Part shown: piece by piece, positions 51,163-60,834 of the stretch | Position numbering within the stretch: position 1 is the first letter of the stretch | Layout of the letters: every line of letters starts with the position of its first letter | NCBI GenBank assembly: GCA_943912855.1 | Contig: CALTVC010000001.1 | Location: 434,001 to 498,000, forward strand | From: an uncultured Flavobacterium sp. | GTDB lineage: Bacteria > Bacteroidota > Bacteroidia > Flavobacteriales > Flavobacteriaceae | Length of the DNA stretch: 64,000 bases | Reading direction: 5' to 3' | Program-made: the position numbers and the translations under genes | Notes under the pieces: model-generated | What the model was told of the DNA's origin: nothing | The model's input: the letters and a program-made list of their open reading frames with translations, nothing else | The model's database searches: none

Positions 51163-51726
51163 TTATTTTTTTAAAGCATCGGCCACTAACGTAAAATGTT
51201 TCGTCAGTTCCTCTCTCTTTGACGGAATTACCCAGTATTTAATCGCCGTTTCGGTAGTTATAATTGTAATTCTTTTAATTTTCGTACGCTGAAGCTTCTC
51301 AAAATTGGCCTTCATTACACCAACACCCGCTCCTTTTTCTGCCAAAACGAAATCAGCATTAAAGCCTACCGGATCACAATCAGTAGGAGTAATCTGACTG
51401 CAGGTAATCTGACTACCATCTTCAAGAGTTAATAGTATTTTACCTTTTTCCTGCGTTAGACATCCTACACGCTTATCGTCGTGAACAATATTAAGAGAAA
51501 GGAAATAAACACCACTCAACTTACTTCCTGCCTGCACATCCTGATAACCCGCCGAAAAGAATACCAATCCGTTATTTACCACAGATTCGTTGTCTTTAGG
51601 CACGGTATCTTCTATACCCTTGGTAAGGATGGTCTTTGCTCCCGTAGCAGCATCAGCTTCATTTACCAAAATCTTTTGAGCCATACAAGGCGTAGCAAAC
51701 AATAAAGCTATAATCAGTTTTTTCAT
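51163..51726 (-). CDS. Secreted protein of unknown function
   Basis: Exported protein of 187 residues from the ATG at 51726, chosen because it begins a signal peptide (M-K-K-L-I-I-A-L-L-F-A-T-P-C-M-A-Q) and follows a consensus promoter. A longer frame upstream overlaps the AddB-like gene. The mature part has three Cys (V-G-C-L-T; I-T-C-S-Q; T-D-C-D-P) and an acidic/basic mix without recognised motifs. It seems to be a soluble periplasmic protein. Confidence 0.72.
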   Translation of the reverse strand: MKKLIIALLFATPCMAQKILVNEADAATGAKTILTKGIEDTVPKDNESVVNNGLVFFSAGYQDVQAGSKLSGVYFLSLNIVHDDKRVGCLTQEKGKILLTLEDGSQITCSQITPTDCDPVGFNADFVLAEKGAGVGVMKANFEKLQRTKIKRITIITTETAIKYWVIPSKREELTKHFTLVADALKK

Positions 51727-51749
51727 ATAAGGTTGGTTTTTTTTCACAG

Positions 51750-51778
51750 CAAAAATAGTAGTGATTTTATTACTACAA
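51750..51778 (-). promoter_or_regulatory. Promoter of the 51163-51726 gene
   Basis: On the minus strand TTG (complement of 51776-51778), 18 bp, TATTTTTG (complement of 51750-51757), a full consensus match. Confidence 0.72.
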
Positions 51779-51784
51779 TACATT

Positions 51785-54550
51785 TTATACAATTTCTTCT
51801 TTAAACGAAATCTCAGCATTTAGCAACTCTGCTATAAGCGCTGCCAGTTGCGCTTTAAAACTTTCAAGGAGATCATGGTTTATAACTCTATTCTCAAACG
51901 AACCGTCTTTCTGTACAAAACCCATAAATCCACTACGCATGTTCTTAAACGAAATAATCCCGACCTCTATCTCCATTCCCCTGGCGTGAGGTTCGTACAT
52001 AAACGCGTAGCAAAGCAACTGTATTATCTTATCGTTCTTAACTTCCTGAGTTAAGCCCGCCCAGTCTTTAAGGGTTACGTTTGCCTTTTCTACTTTGCCG
52101 GTCTTATAATCGGTTATGCGCAGTTTTCCGTTGCGTTCCTCTACCCTGTCTATATTACCCGAAATCAACACCGGATATGGCAGCAAATCATGCTCTAGCC
52201 AACGCTCAAACTTAGTTTCCAGCGCCAGTACTTTTATAGCCTCCTCTTCTTCAAGAGCTTTCTTTTCCTGTTTCAGGAAATTATTCACGTTACGCTTAGC
52301 CACCTCAAAAGCCAGCAGGTTACGCCCCTTCTTTATTTCACCTTCTTTATACACCGCAGTAAACTGTTCTGTCACAGCCTGGTTTGCCAGCTTCTCCATC
52401 TGCTCAATATCCTGGACGGAAAGAAAACGTCCTATAGTAGGTTTATAAAGTTCCTCTAAAGCACCGTGAATGATGGTTCCTAGTGTATTCAGAGCAATGC
52501 TTTCTTCTACCTCATCGGTCTCCCTTATACGAAGGATGCGTTGCAGGTAAAACTGCATAGGATTACGCAAATATCCTGTAAGTGCCGATGGCGAAAAACC
52601 CTTATCGGTCGCGATTTCTTTTAGGCGCTCCATAACCAATGGCGTTTTAGCTACCTCCATAGGTTCGTAGGCTTTTTTTGGAAGCTCAGCATTGTATATG
52701 CTTTTGCTTAGTGTATGTGTTGGTCTACGCTCAATATCAAGCTGGGTAAGGAAACGACTAGGCTCACCGGCATCAAGACCTTCGCTTTCGGTATTATATA
52801 GCAAATAAATATTTTTTGCACGAAGCAGCAAATGATAAAAGTGATACGTATAAATCGCATCCTTTTCTTTAAAAGTAGGCAAGCCAAGCTCACGTTTCAC
52901 ATCATACGGAATAAACGAATTGGTAGATTTACCCGCCGGGAATTTGCCCTCGTTCATACTGGTTATGATTACATTTTCAAAATCCAGCACACGGCTTTCC
53001 AGCACGCCCATCACCTGAAGTCCGCTAAGCGGCTCACCTTCAAACGACACCTCCGCAAGGTCTATGATTTGCTTATAAATAGCATGTAACACCTGAAGGC
53101 TACCTATGTGATGATGCTTTTCGGCATAATTGGTCAGGCGATTGATGACTTTAAAGATAGAGTACACAAATGCTTTGGTTATTTTCTCCTCCTCATCGTC
53201 ATTGCCCAAAAACTTTTTCAGTTCCAAAAGAATATCACTAAGACGCTTTAGTATACCCAAAACATCAGTAGCATCCCAACGCTCAAACAGCAGGCCAAAG
53301 AAAGGCGATGCCTCTCCCTGTATATCAAACAGTTTCTGGAGCGACATAAACGTGATGTTGTTCCCGTTAATGACCTCCCTAAGATTTCGAGCGTTTATGT
53401 AGGGCTCTACCAACGGATGCGTAAGCACATCGAGCACTTCGCGATAGTAGAGCGTATAGCTTTTTTCGTTACGGTTTATGGCATTGGTATGCAGCTTAAA
53501 AAGTTTTTGAAGCAGGATTTGCGCCGGGTTGTTACGGCTACTGTACCCCATGGTAATATTCAGGCTACCTACATTTTCGGGCAGGCTGTACAAAATGGGT
53601 ATCAGCAGGTTTTCCTCACCAAGCACCAACGCGGTTTTATCCAGGCTATGCCCATTCTCTTTTAAATCCTCTATGATTTTACCCGCGATTTTTGCCTGCC
53701 CTACGGTTTTTGGCGTTCCAATGATATTGATATCCTTTATGCCGTCAAACTCGTTTACAACCCACTCAAATTCGTTCCCCGCGTATTGTTTCCAGTCTTT
53801 TTTAAAACGACGGATAAACAACCCCGCATCGTGGTAGGCATCATTCAGGAAAACATAGTCAATGTCCCAGTAAATTTTTGCCTGTTTCTCTAAAAGCAAA
53901 TGTTGTATGATTTTCTCCTCGGCAGCATTGAGCGCATTAAATCCTGCAAAGATGAGCTTGGTGCCCGTGTACGCATTACTAAAATGCGCTATGTTAGCCA
54001 CCGCCTCACGATAAATCAACCCCTGGTAAGCATAGCCTTTATCCAGCAGGTGCGCATAAAACGCATCATAATACCCCGGAAGCTGTTTATAAAACTCCAG
54101 GTAATTACTTATCATCGTAGTACGATTGTCTACATCTACCGCCCAGTGTTCTATTTCCTGGATGTTCTCCAGGTATTTAAGCACCTTGTGTGGTTCCAGC
54201 AGGTAGCGGTCTATTTCATTAAAATCCTGAAGGAGTGTTTTTGCCCAGTTGGCAAAGTTTTCAAAGGGTTGCTGCCTATCGGCCGGAGTAAGACCGAGAT
54301 ATACATTGTAGAATTCAAAAAGCAACTCTATAGGATCGGCACTACGAATGCCTGCCATTTCCTGCACAAAATCTTCAATACTGGTAATGGTGGGAGCAAA
54401 TACGGTGCCGCTAATGTGCTTTTTAAGCGATTCCAAAAGGAATACACGCGCCCTCTTATTGGGCAAAATTATAGTAATGCCAGGTAATTCAGTACCGTAA
54501 TCGGCTATAATACGTTCGCTTAGTTTATCAAGAAAGGTTGGGTTCAACAT
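51785..54550 (-). CDS. AddB-like PD-(D/E)XK nuclease family protein
   Basis: Protein of 921 residues resembling the AddB subunit of helicase-nucleases that process double-strand breaks. The N-terminal part is helicase-like but has I-I-L-P-N-K-R-A-R-V where AddB carries other early motifs, and no Walker A is visible. The C-terminal nuclease domain (from about 660) has L-I-S-G-N-I-D-R-V and I-T-D-Y-K-T-G. The iron-sulfur Cys that normally precedes P-x-x-F-Y is Asn (L-R-N-P-M-Q-F-Y-L), and almost no Cys remains in the domain. The AddA-like partner is not adjacent. Confidence 0.83.
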   Translation of the reverse strand: MLNPTFLDKLSERIIADYGTELPGITIILPNKRARVFLLESLKKHISGTVFAPTITSIEDFVQEMAGIRSADPIELLFEFYNVYLGLTPADRQQPFENFANWAKTLLQDFNEIDRYLLEPHKVLKYLENIQEIEHWAVDVDNRTTMISNYLEFYKQLPGYYDAFYAHLLDKGYAYQGLIYREAVANIAHFSNAYTGTKLIFAGFNALNAAEEKIIQHLLLEKQAKIYWDIDYVFLNDAYHDAGLFIRRFKKDWKQYAGNEFEWVVNEFDGIKDINIIGTPKTVGQAKIAGKIIEDLKENGHSLDKTALVLGEENLLIPILYSLPENVGSLNITMGYSSRNNPAQILLQKLFKLHTNAINRNEKSYTLYYREVLDVLTHPLVEPYINARNLREVINGNNITFMSLQKLFDIQGEASPFFGLLFERWDATDVLGILKRLSDILLELKKFLGNDDEEEKITKAFVYSIFKVINRLTNYAEKHHHIGSLQVLHAIYKQIIDLAEVSFEGEPLSGLQVMGVLESRVLDFENVIITSMNEGKFPAGKSTNSFIPYDVKRELGLPTFKEKDAIYTYHFYHLLLRAKNIYLLYNTESEGLDAGEPSRFLTQLDIERRPTHTLSKSIYNAELPKKAYEPMEVAKTPLVMERLKEIATDKGFSPSALTGYLRNPMQFYLQRILRIRETDEVEESIALNTLGTIIHGALEELYKPTIGRFLSVQDIEQMEKLANQAVTEQFTAVYKEGEIKKGRNLLAFEVAKRNVNNFLKQEKKALEEEEAIKVLALETKFERWLEHDLLPYPVLISGNIDRVEERNGKLRITDYKTGKVEKANVTLKDWAGLTQEVKNDKIIQLLCYAFMYEPHARGMEIEVGIISFKNMRSGFMGFVQKDGSFENRVINHDLLESFKAQLAALIAELLNAEISFKEEIV

Positions 54551-54652
54551 ATAGCAAAGCTACACAAAAAGCATTGCAAGGCATCAGTAGAGCATTGTAA
54601 TTATTCCATTTTTTAGAGGAAAAATTTCAAACTTGTTGTATTATAATTTATC

Positions 54653-54679
54653 TCGCAAAGACGCGAAGACGCAAAGCCT
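54653..54679. repeat. Short CGCAAAGACG dispersed-repeat fragment
   Basis: CGCAAAGACGCGAAGACGCA contains near-tandem AAGACGC units. Stretches of this kind recur between genes in many Bacteroidota. It lies between dksA and the AddB-like gene. Confidence 0.55.
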
Positions 54680-54732
54680 TCGGGATAGTTTCGTTCCTCG
54701 CTGTATCAAAATCTAAAAACCTTTAGAATGCA

Positions 54733-54761
54733 CAAAAAAAATACCCCCGCAAAGCGGGGGC
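54733..54761 (-). terminator. Terminator of the ileS-dksA operon
   Basis: On the minus strand CCCCCGC / GCGGGGG with a TTT loop, then a long T tract. Confidence 0.92.
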
Positions 54762-54769
54762 AGGTGTAA

Positions 54770-55159
54770 TTATCGTTGCATATTCTTAGCTTCAATGCTC
54801 ATTGTAGCGTGCGGAACCAGCTTAAGGCGTTCCTTGCCTATCAGCTTGCCTGTTACTTTGCAAATGCCGTAGGTTTTGTTCTCGATTCTTATCAGCGCGT
54901 TTTTCAGGTCGCGGATAAACTTCTCCTGACGGATAGCCAACTGAGAGTTCGCTTCCTTACTCATGGTTTCACTTCCTTCCTCAAAAGCCTTGAATGTAGG
55001 CGACGTATCGTCTGTTCCGTTATTCAGGTCGTTAAGGTAAGCACTACGAATGAGATCCAAATCAGCTTTTGCTTTTTCAATTTTATTGGTAATCAATTCC
55101 TTGAACTCGGCTAAATCAGCATCCGAGTACCTAATTTGTTGCTCATCTACCATAGTCAC
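54770..55159 (-). CDS. DksA/TraR family protein lacking zinc-finger cysteines
   Basis: Protein of 129 residues (or 127 from the second Met, ATG at 55153). It has the DksA coiled-coil layout and the C-terminal finger region, but where DksA has C-x2-C...C-x2-C this one reads Y-G-I-C-K-V-T-G-K and later P-H-A-T-M-S-I-E-A-K, so only one Cys remains. Cys-poor variants of DksA can still act on RNA polymerase in other bacteria. It starts 3 bp after ileS, so it is in the same operon. Confidence 0.88.
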   Translation of the reverse strand: MTMVDEQQIRYSDADLAEFKELITNKIEKAKADLDLIRSAYLNDLNNGTDDTSPTFKAFEEGSETMSKEANSQLAIRQEKFIRDLKNALIRIENKTYGICKVTGKLIGKERLKLVPHATMSIEAKNMQR

Positions 55160-55162
55160 AAT

Positions 55163-58100
55163 CTATTTTGAAATTAATATTAAGGTTGTTATATCATCAA
55201 ACTCAATTTCTGTGCCATTTGGCACTTCCTCACTGAAAATCAACACATCAGTCAGGGTTTCGCTCTTTATATACTCTTCATTTGCAATAACGGCAGCCTG
55301 TAGCGTGTTATTGTTTTTCAGGGTTACAGTAATCCTGTCGGTTACTTCAAAGCCACTGTCTTTACGCAGGTTTTGTATCCTGTTTACAAGTTCGCGGGCT
55401 ATGCCTTCGCCTTTAAGTTCATCTGTTATGGTAATATCTAAAGCTACAGTAATGCCCCCTGCATTAGCCACTAACCAGCCCGGAATATCCTGGCTCGAAA
55501 TCTCCACTTCCTGAGGGGTTAAAGTAATCATTTTCCCCGAAACAGCAATATCTATACTGCCATTAGCCTCTATCTCAGCTATCTGCTCCTGCGAGAAACC
55601 TTGTATCTCTTTGGCTACCAGATTCATATCTTTTCCAACCTTAGGCCCAAGAGCTTTAAAATTAGGCTTAATCTGCTTAACAAGCACACCCGAAGCATCG
55701 TCTAAGAGTTGTATTTCTTTTACGTTTACCTCTGCCCTTATCAGCTCTTCCACAGCCTGTATTTCAGCCTTCTGATTTGCGTCAAGTACCGGAATCATTA
55801 CCCTTTGCAGTGGCTGACGCACTTTTATCATTTCCTTTTTCCTTAGCGAAAGGACAAGGGAAGATATAGTCTGCGCCTTCTGCATACGGCTTTCTAACGA
55901 TTTATCAACAAAGTTATCAGCATACTGCGGAAAATCGGCCAAATGTACACTCTCCGCCGCTTCTTTCTGTGAACCTTGTGTTAAATCTTTGTACAATCTA
56001 TCCATAAAGAATGGTGCTATTGGCGCACCAAGCTTAGCCACAGTAACCATACAGGTGTACAGCGTTTGGTAAGCTGCTATTTTATCTTGCGCGTACTCGC
56101 CTTTCCAGAAACGGCGGCGGCATAAACGCACGTACCAGTTGCTTAGGTTTTCCTGAACAAAGTCAGATATGGCACGGGCAGCACGGGTAGGCTCATAATC
56201 AGCATAGAAACCATCTACATCTTTTATAAGCGTATTTAGTTCAGACAGAATCCAACGGTCTATTTCCGGCCTTTCTTCTAACGGAACTTCCGGCTCCGCA
56301 AAACTGAAGTTATCTATGTTTGCATACAGCGAGAAGAACGAATACGTATTATACAACGTACCGAAGAATTTCCTCCTTACCTCAGCCACACCTTCTATAT
56401 CAAATTTCAGGTTATCCCAAGGGTTTGCATTACTAATCATATACCAGCGTGTAGCATCAGGACCGTACTCAGCAAGCGTAGTAAACGGATCTACCGCGTT
56501 ACCAAGGCGCTTACTCATTTTCTGTCCGTTCTTGTCTAGCACAAGTCCGTTAGAAACTACGTTCTTGTACGCTACCTGATCAAACACTAACGTACCTATA
56601 GCATGCAGCGTATAGAACCAGCCACGAGTTTGGTCTACACCTTCGGCAATGAAGTCTGCCGGGAATGATGTATGATTATCTATGTAATCTTTGTTTTCAA
56701 ACGGATAGTGCCACTGCGCATACGGCATGGCACCGCTATCAAACCACACGTCTATAAGGTCGCTTTCGCGCTTCATAGGCTTACCGCTTGGCGACACAAG
56801 CGTAATGGCATCCACTACGTTTTTATGCAGGTCGATAAGGTCGTAGTTCTCTTCACTCATGTTACCCGGCTCAAATCCTTTAAACGGATTCTCTGTCATA
56901 ACACCAGCCGCGATAGCTTTTTTTATACCGTTATATAGTTCTTCGGCCGAACCAATAAGCACTTCTTCTGTTTTGTCTTCAGTTCTCCATATAGGCAACG
57001 GAATACCCCAGTAGCGCGAACGGCTAAGATTCCAGTCGTTGGCATTTTTAAGCCAGTTGCCAAAACGTCCTTCTCCGGTAGCTTTAGGCTTCCAGTTGAT
57101 GGTATCGTTTAGTTCGAACATACGCTCCTTAACATCGGTCATACGGATGAACCAGCTATCTAGCGGGTAGTATAGTAGTGGCTCGTCTGTCCTCCACGAG
57201 TGCGGGTAGCTGTGTACGTATTTCTCTACCTTAAAGGCTTTGTTGTTTTCTTTAAGATAGATAGATATTTCTACGTCGGCACTCTTTTCAGGCGCCTGGT
57301 CTTTATCGTAATATTCGTTTTTCACGTATTTGCCGGCAAGCTCCAGCGCCTTACCTGCAGGATTATCAAGGCTTGCAAGGTGGCTTGTAAATTTACCCTG
57401 AAGGTCTACCAGTGGCACAGGGTTTCCGTGCGCATCTAAAACCAACATAGGTGGCACTTCCGGTTTGGCTTCTTTAGCAACCTTGGCGTCATCTGCACCA
57501 AAAGTAGGCGCGGTATGTACAATACCCGTACCATCTTCGGTAGTAACGAAGTCGCCCGATATTACCCTGAAAGCATCCTGAGGATTCTGGTATGGTAGTA
57601 CGAATGGCAATAGCTGCTCATAGCGTATACCTACAAGGTCTTTACCTTTGGCTTCAGCCAATATTTTGTATGGTGCTTTTTTATCGGCCGATGCGTAGTT
57701 CTCAAAATCAGCATCGTCAGTACTTTCAAAGTACTTACCACCAAACTGTTTGCCTACAAGATTTTTGGCAAGTACTACGTTTATTGGTTCAAACGTATAT
57801 TGGTTAAAGGTTTTAACCAATACATAGTCGATGTTTGGTCCTACGGTAAGTGCAGTGTTACTTGGCAGTGTCCAAGGAGTAGTCGTCCAGGCAAGGATGT
57901 CTATAGCACCAAAACCTTTAAGAAAATCAGGCAGTGAACTTTCTATTGCCTTAAACTGGGCAACGATTGTAGTATCGGTAACATCCCTATACGCACCCGG
58001 TTGGTTTACCTCGTGCGAAGAAAGCCCTGTACCCGCTTTAGGCGAATACGGTTGTATAGTATAACCTTTGTACAAAAGGCCTTTATCATAAATCTGTTTT

Positions 58101-58594
58101 AGTAGCCACCAAACCGATTCCATGTACTTAGGCTTATAGGTAACATACGGATCTTCCATATCTACCCAGTAGCCCATTTTTTCGGTAAGGTCGTTCCATA
58201 CGTCGGTATAACGCATTACGGTACGCTTACAGGCTTCGTTATATTCTTCTACGGTAATGCTCTTACCTATATCTTCTTTGGTAATACCAAGTTCTTTTTC
58301 GGTACCAAGTTCTACCGGAAGGCCGTGGGTATCCCACCCTGCCTTACGCTTTACCTGAAACCCCTTCTGGGTTTGGTAACGGCAAAAAATGTCTTTAATG
58401 GCACGCGCCATAACATGGTGAATGCCCGGAAGGCCGTTTGCACTTGGCGGGCCTTCAAAAAACACGTATTGTGGCTTGCCTTCGCGCGTAGTTACACTCT
58501 TCTCAAATATGTTTTCCTTTTTCCAGAAATCAAGTACCTCGGCAGCTACATTTGGCAGGTCAAGGCCCTTATATTCAGTAAACTTCTTACTCAT
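55163..58594 (-). CDS. ileS: Isoleucyl-tRNA synthetase
   Basis: Class I aminoacyl-tRNA synthetase of 1143 residues that charges tRNA-Ile. The HIGH-type motif is G-L-P-G-I-H-H-V-M, the KMSKS motif is Q-K-M-S-K-R-L-G-N, and the CP1 editing domain has T-T-P-W-T-L-P-S-N-T. Start at the ATG at 58594 (M-S-K-K-F-T-E-Y), the usual flavobacterial N-terminus; an in-frame codon 15 bp upstream is less likely. dksA follows directly. Confidence 0.97.
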   Translation of the reverse strand: MSKKFTEYKGLDLPNVAAEVLDFWKKENIFEKSVTTREGKPQYVFFEGPPSANGLPGIHHVMARAIKDIFCRYQTQKGFQVKRKAGWDTHGLPVELGTEKELGITKEDIGKSITVEEYNEACKRTVMRYTDVWNDLTEKMGYWVDMEDPYVTYKPKYMESVWWLLKQIYDKGLLYKGYTIQPYSPKAGTGLSSHEVNQPGAYRDVTDTTIVAQFKAIESSLPDFLKGFGAIDILAWTTTPWTLPSNTALTVGPNIDYVLVKTFNQYTFEPINVVLAKNLVGKQFGGKYFESTDDADFENYASADKKAPYKILAEAKGKDLVGIRYEQLLPFVLPYQNPQDAFRVISGDFVTTEDGTGIVHTAPTFGADDAKVAKEAKPEVPPMLVLDAHGNPVPLVDLQGKFTSHLASLDNPAGKALELAGKYVKNEYYDKDQAPEKSADVEISIYLKENNKAFKVEKYVHSYPHSWRTDEPLLYYPLDSWFIRMTDVKERMFELNDTINWKPKATGEGRFGNWLKNANDWNLSRSRYWGIPLPIWRTEDKTEEVLIGSAEELYNGIKKAIAAGVMTENPFKGFEPGNMSEENYDLIDLHKNVVDAITLVSPSGKPMKRESDLIDVWFDSGAMPYAQWHYPFENKDYIDNHTSFPADFIAEGVDQTRGWFYTLHAIGTLVFDQVAYKNVVSNGLVLDKNGQKMSKRLGNAVDPFTTLAEYGPDATRWYMISNANPWDNLKFDIEGVAEVRRKFFGTLYNTYSFFSLYANIDNFSFAEPEVPLEERPEIDRWILSELNTLIKDVDGFYADYEPTRAARAISDFVQENLSNWYVRLCRRRFWKGEYAQDKIAAYQTLYTCMVTVAKLGAPIAPFFMDRLYKDLTQGSQKEAAESVHLADFPQYADNFVDKSLESRMQKAQTISSLVLSLRKKEMIKVRQPLQRVMIPVLDANQKAEIQAVEELIRAEVNVKEIQLLDDASGVLVKQIKPNFKALGPKVGKDMNLVAKEIQGFSQEQIAEIEANGSIDIAVSGKMITLTPQEVEISSQDIPGWLVANAGGITVALDITITDELKGEGIARELVNRIQNLRKDSGFEVTDRITVTLKNNNTLQAAVIANEEYIKSETLTDVLIFSEEVPNGTEIEFDDITTLILISK

Positions 58595-58702
58595 TACAAC
58601 TAGGTTCAAAAAATCAATTTGCGAATGTAATGATTTTTTTTCAGAGGAGGGAGGTATAAAAAAATAATGTCAATCTACTAAGGATTTACATTCGGATAAT
58701 GA

Positions 58703-58710
58703 TAAATTTG
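58703..58710 (+). promoter_or_regulatory. -7 box of the DUF262/HNH gene
   Basis: TAAATTTG, an exact TAnnTTTG match 34 bp before the ATG, with no TTG at the normal distance. Confidence 0.5.
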
Positions 58711-58744
58711 AAAGAAAATCCCTTTATTACAACACATACCAATC

Positions 58745-60814
58745 ATGGAAACTATTAAATCTTACAAATTATCAGAAATTGCCAATTGGCAAAAAAAAGC
58801 AGAGAAAATAACGCTACCATCGCTTCAAAGAGGATTTGTCTGGAAACCTCATCAAACAGAAGATTTATGGGACTCTGTGCTAAGAGGCTATCCCATAGGC
58901 GCTATCATGATATCAAAAGATGATAAAGACAATAAAGAATTGTTAGACGGGCAACAACGATGCACATCTATAGCACTAGGCTTTTATAATCCATTTAAGG
59001 AAGAGAACGATTTAGAATTTCTTTCGTTAAAAGATTACCTACCCAGTTTATGGATTGACCTTAAACCAATATTTTCATCAAAAAACATCCGAAAATACGC
59101 TATCAGACAGCTAACTAAATCACATCCTTGGGGCTATCAATTAAATGATAATCGCTCACCACTAAGTATGTCCGATCGAAGAAGAGCAGCTGAATATTTC
59201 CACAATGAGAAACAACCGTTTGAAAGATATATTGACCTTTCACCTAAAAATATCAGTCCTTGGGATGCTTATTACCCGATACCATTATCATTTTTGCTTG
59301 AAATAGACACAACTGATAAGCAATATTTTATTAAACAGCTAAAGGAGAAAATCTCTCAATTATCAATAAAGACCAAACACTCTAATGGAGAAAATGTTGA
59401 TTTTAAAACAATCGACGAATCCGAATTTCTTGAGTTTTTCAGCGCCATTCGTAGAGCCCATAATTTATTGATTCCTGAAATTGTTGTAGAAGCAAACATA
59501 CTAGAAGAGGATGAAGATAATATACCCGAAACACAAGACCCCACATTATTCGTTCGTCTGAATTCATCAGGTACAAGTTTAAATGGAGAAGAACTCATAT
59601 ACTCTATCTATAAGGCAGCATTTCCACAAGCAAAAAATATGGTCGAAAATATAGGGGCATCTTATATAGCACCTAGTAAAATAATAAACATATTTTCCAG
59701 ACTGACAATATGTGAAATGAATAATTTCCAAAGTTTCCCAAGAGAAAACAATGTGACATCATTTCGGAAAGACATCAGAGACCCCAATTTTAGGCAAAAA
59801 CTTCAAAGTTACATAGAAAACAATGAAGAGTGTGAAGCAAAAAAACTAATCAATACTGCCATAAAGATATTAAAACAAGAAAAAGAGAATTTCCCTCCAA
59901 TTTTAATCAAGCAGTTCATTACTACAAATCCAAACCTTTTCTTAGCATTAATCATCTATATCAAAAAAAACAAATTACACTTAACAAAACTAACTAAGAA
60001 AGATATAAAAGACATTTCGTCATCTTACGTATATATTATGTGGTTTGGCATTGAGGACAAAAAAATTCCATCACTGATAACATCTTCTTTTGCCAATCAC
60101 AATTTCAATTGGCGTGAGATTGTTCGCCTTTTAATATCAGAACAATTAGTATTTCCCATTATTACCCCAGAAATAATCCGAGAATCATTGTCTTTTATAT
60201 TGATTGAAAAGAAAGTTGAGTATAATGACATAGACAAAATAAAGAAACGAAACCTCCTGCCTGAAAACATTCAATTACTATTATCTACTAGTAACAGCAT
60301 TGAAACTAAAGATCAAATTGACAACATTCTTATCTCTTGGATAAAACTAATACACAAAATATTTTGGAATAAATCGATGTTATTATATGCACAAAAAGAG
60401 TACCTAAACTCAAAATTCAAAGATTACAACCAGTTTGAAAATATAGAAGACACTAACAGACCTTGGGACTGGGATCATATTTACCCACACAGCTGGGTAT
60501 ATAATAAAAGAGAGATTAACCGATTAGTAAAAAATTGGGTAAATTCCATTGGAAATATAAGAGCTTTATCATACGATGACAACCGAAGCGAAAACAATCA
60601 TCTTTCACCATTTGAAAGATTAAAATCTGACGAAAAAAGAACTGAAAGCTTTATCAAAGAATCGGACTATCACTATTGGGTAAAACTCAAAGACAATGAT
60701 TCAAGGATAAAAAATAACGACAAAAACACTCCTTTAGCCAACTTCTTAGGTGCAGTGGTCAATAGAACAGTAAATATTTATGAAGAATGGTACAATAGCT
60801 ATTTTTCCATTTAG
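58745..60814 (+). CDS. DUF262 + HNH (DUF1524-like) protein, candidate defence nuclease
   Basis: Protein of 689 residues. The N-terminal DUF262 domain (ParB-like NTPase) has L-P-S-L-Q-R-G-F-V-W and the diagnostic D-G-Q-Q-R at 68-72. The C-terminal region has W-D-W-D-H-I-Y-P-H-S at about 574-583, then S-I-G-N-I-R-A-L and N-H-L-S-P-F-E-R, as in DUF1524 HNH nucleases. This order is known from the type IV restriction enzyme GmrSD and from SspE, which attack modified or unmodified phage DNA. The gene is much more A/T-rich than ileS or the kinase, which suggests transfer. No modification genes are nearby. Confidence 0.85.
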   Translation: METIKSYKLSEIANWQKKAEKITLPSLQRGFVWKPHQTEDLWDSVLRGYPIGAIMISKDDKDNKELLDGQQRCTSIALGFYNPFKEENDLEFLSLKDYLPSLWIDLKPIFSSKNIRKYAIRQLTKSHPWGYQLNDNRSPLSMSDRRRAAEYFHNEKQPFERYIDLSPKNISPWDAYYPIPLSFLLEIDTTDKQYFIKQLKEKISQLSIKTKHSNGENVDFKTIDESEFLEFFSAIRRAHNLLIPEIVVEANILEEDEDNIPETQDPTLFVRLNSSGTSLNGEELIYSIYKAAFPQAKNMVENIGASYIAPSKIINIFSRLTICEMNNFQSFPRENNVTSFRKDIRDPNFRQKLQSYIENNEECEAKKLINTAIKILKQEKENFPPILIKQFITTNPNLFLALIIYIKKNKLHLTKLTKKDIKDISSSYVYIMWFGIEDKKIPSLITSSFANHNFNWREIVRLLISEQLVFPIITPEIIRESLSFILIEKKVEYNDIDKIKKRNLLPENIQLLLSTSNSIETKDQIDNILISWIKLIHKIFWNKSMLLYAQKEYLNSKFKDYNQFENIEDTNRPWDWDHIYPHSWVYNKREINRLVKNWVNSIGNIRALSYDDNRSENNHLSPFERLKSDEKRTESFIKESDYHYWVKLKDNDSRIKNNDKNTPLANFLGAVVNRTVNIYEEWYNSYFSI

Positions 60815-60834
60815 ATAAATCTAAATGGAAAAAT
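60801..60834. repeat. 15-bp perfect inverted repeat across the stop codon of the DUF262 gene
   Basis: Arms 60801-60815 (ATTTTTCCATTTAGA) and 60820-60834 with a TAAA loop. The TAG stop codon is in the left arm. There is no strong T tract after it. Confidence 0.75.

Noticed and set aside
51727..51819. 31 extra N-terminal codons for the 51163-51726 secreted protein
   Set aside because: They overlap the AddB-like gene and the consensus promoter; the ATG at 51726 begins a clear signal peptide.
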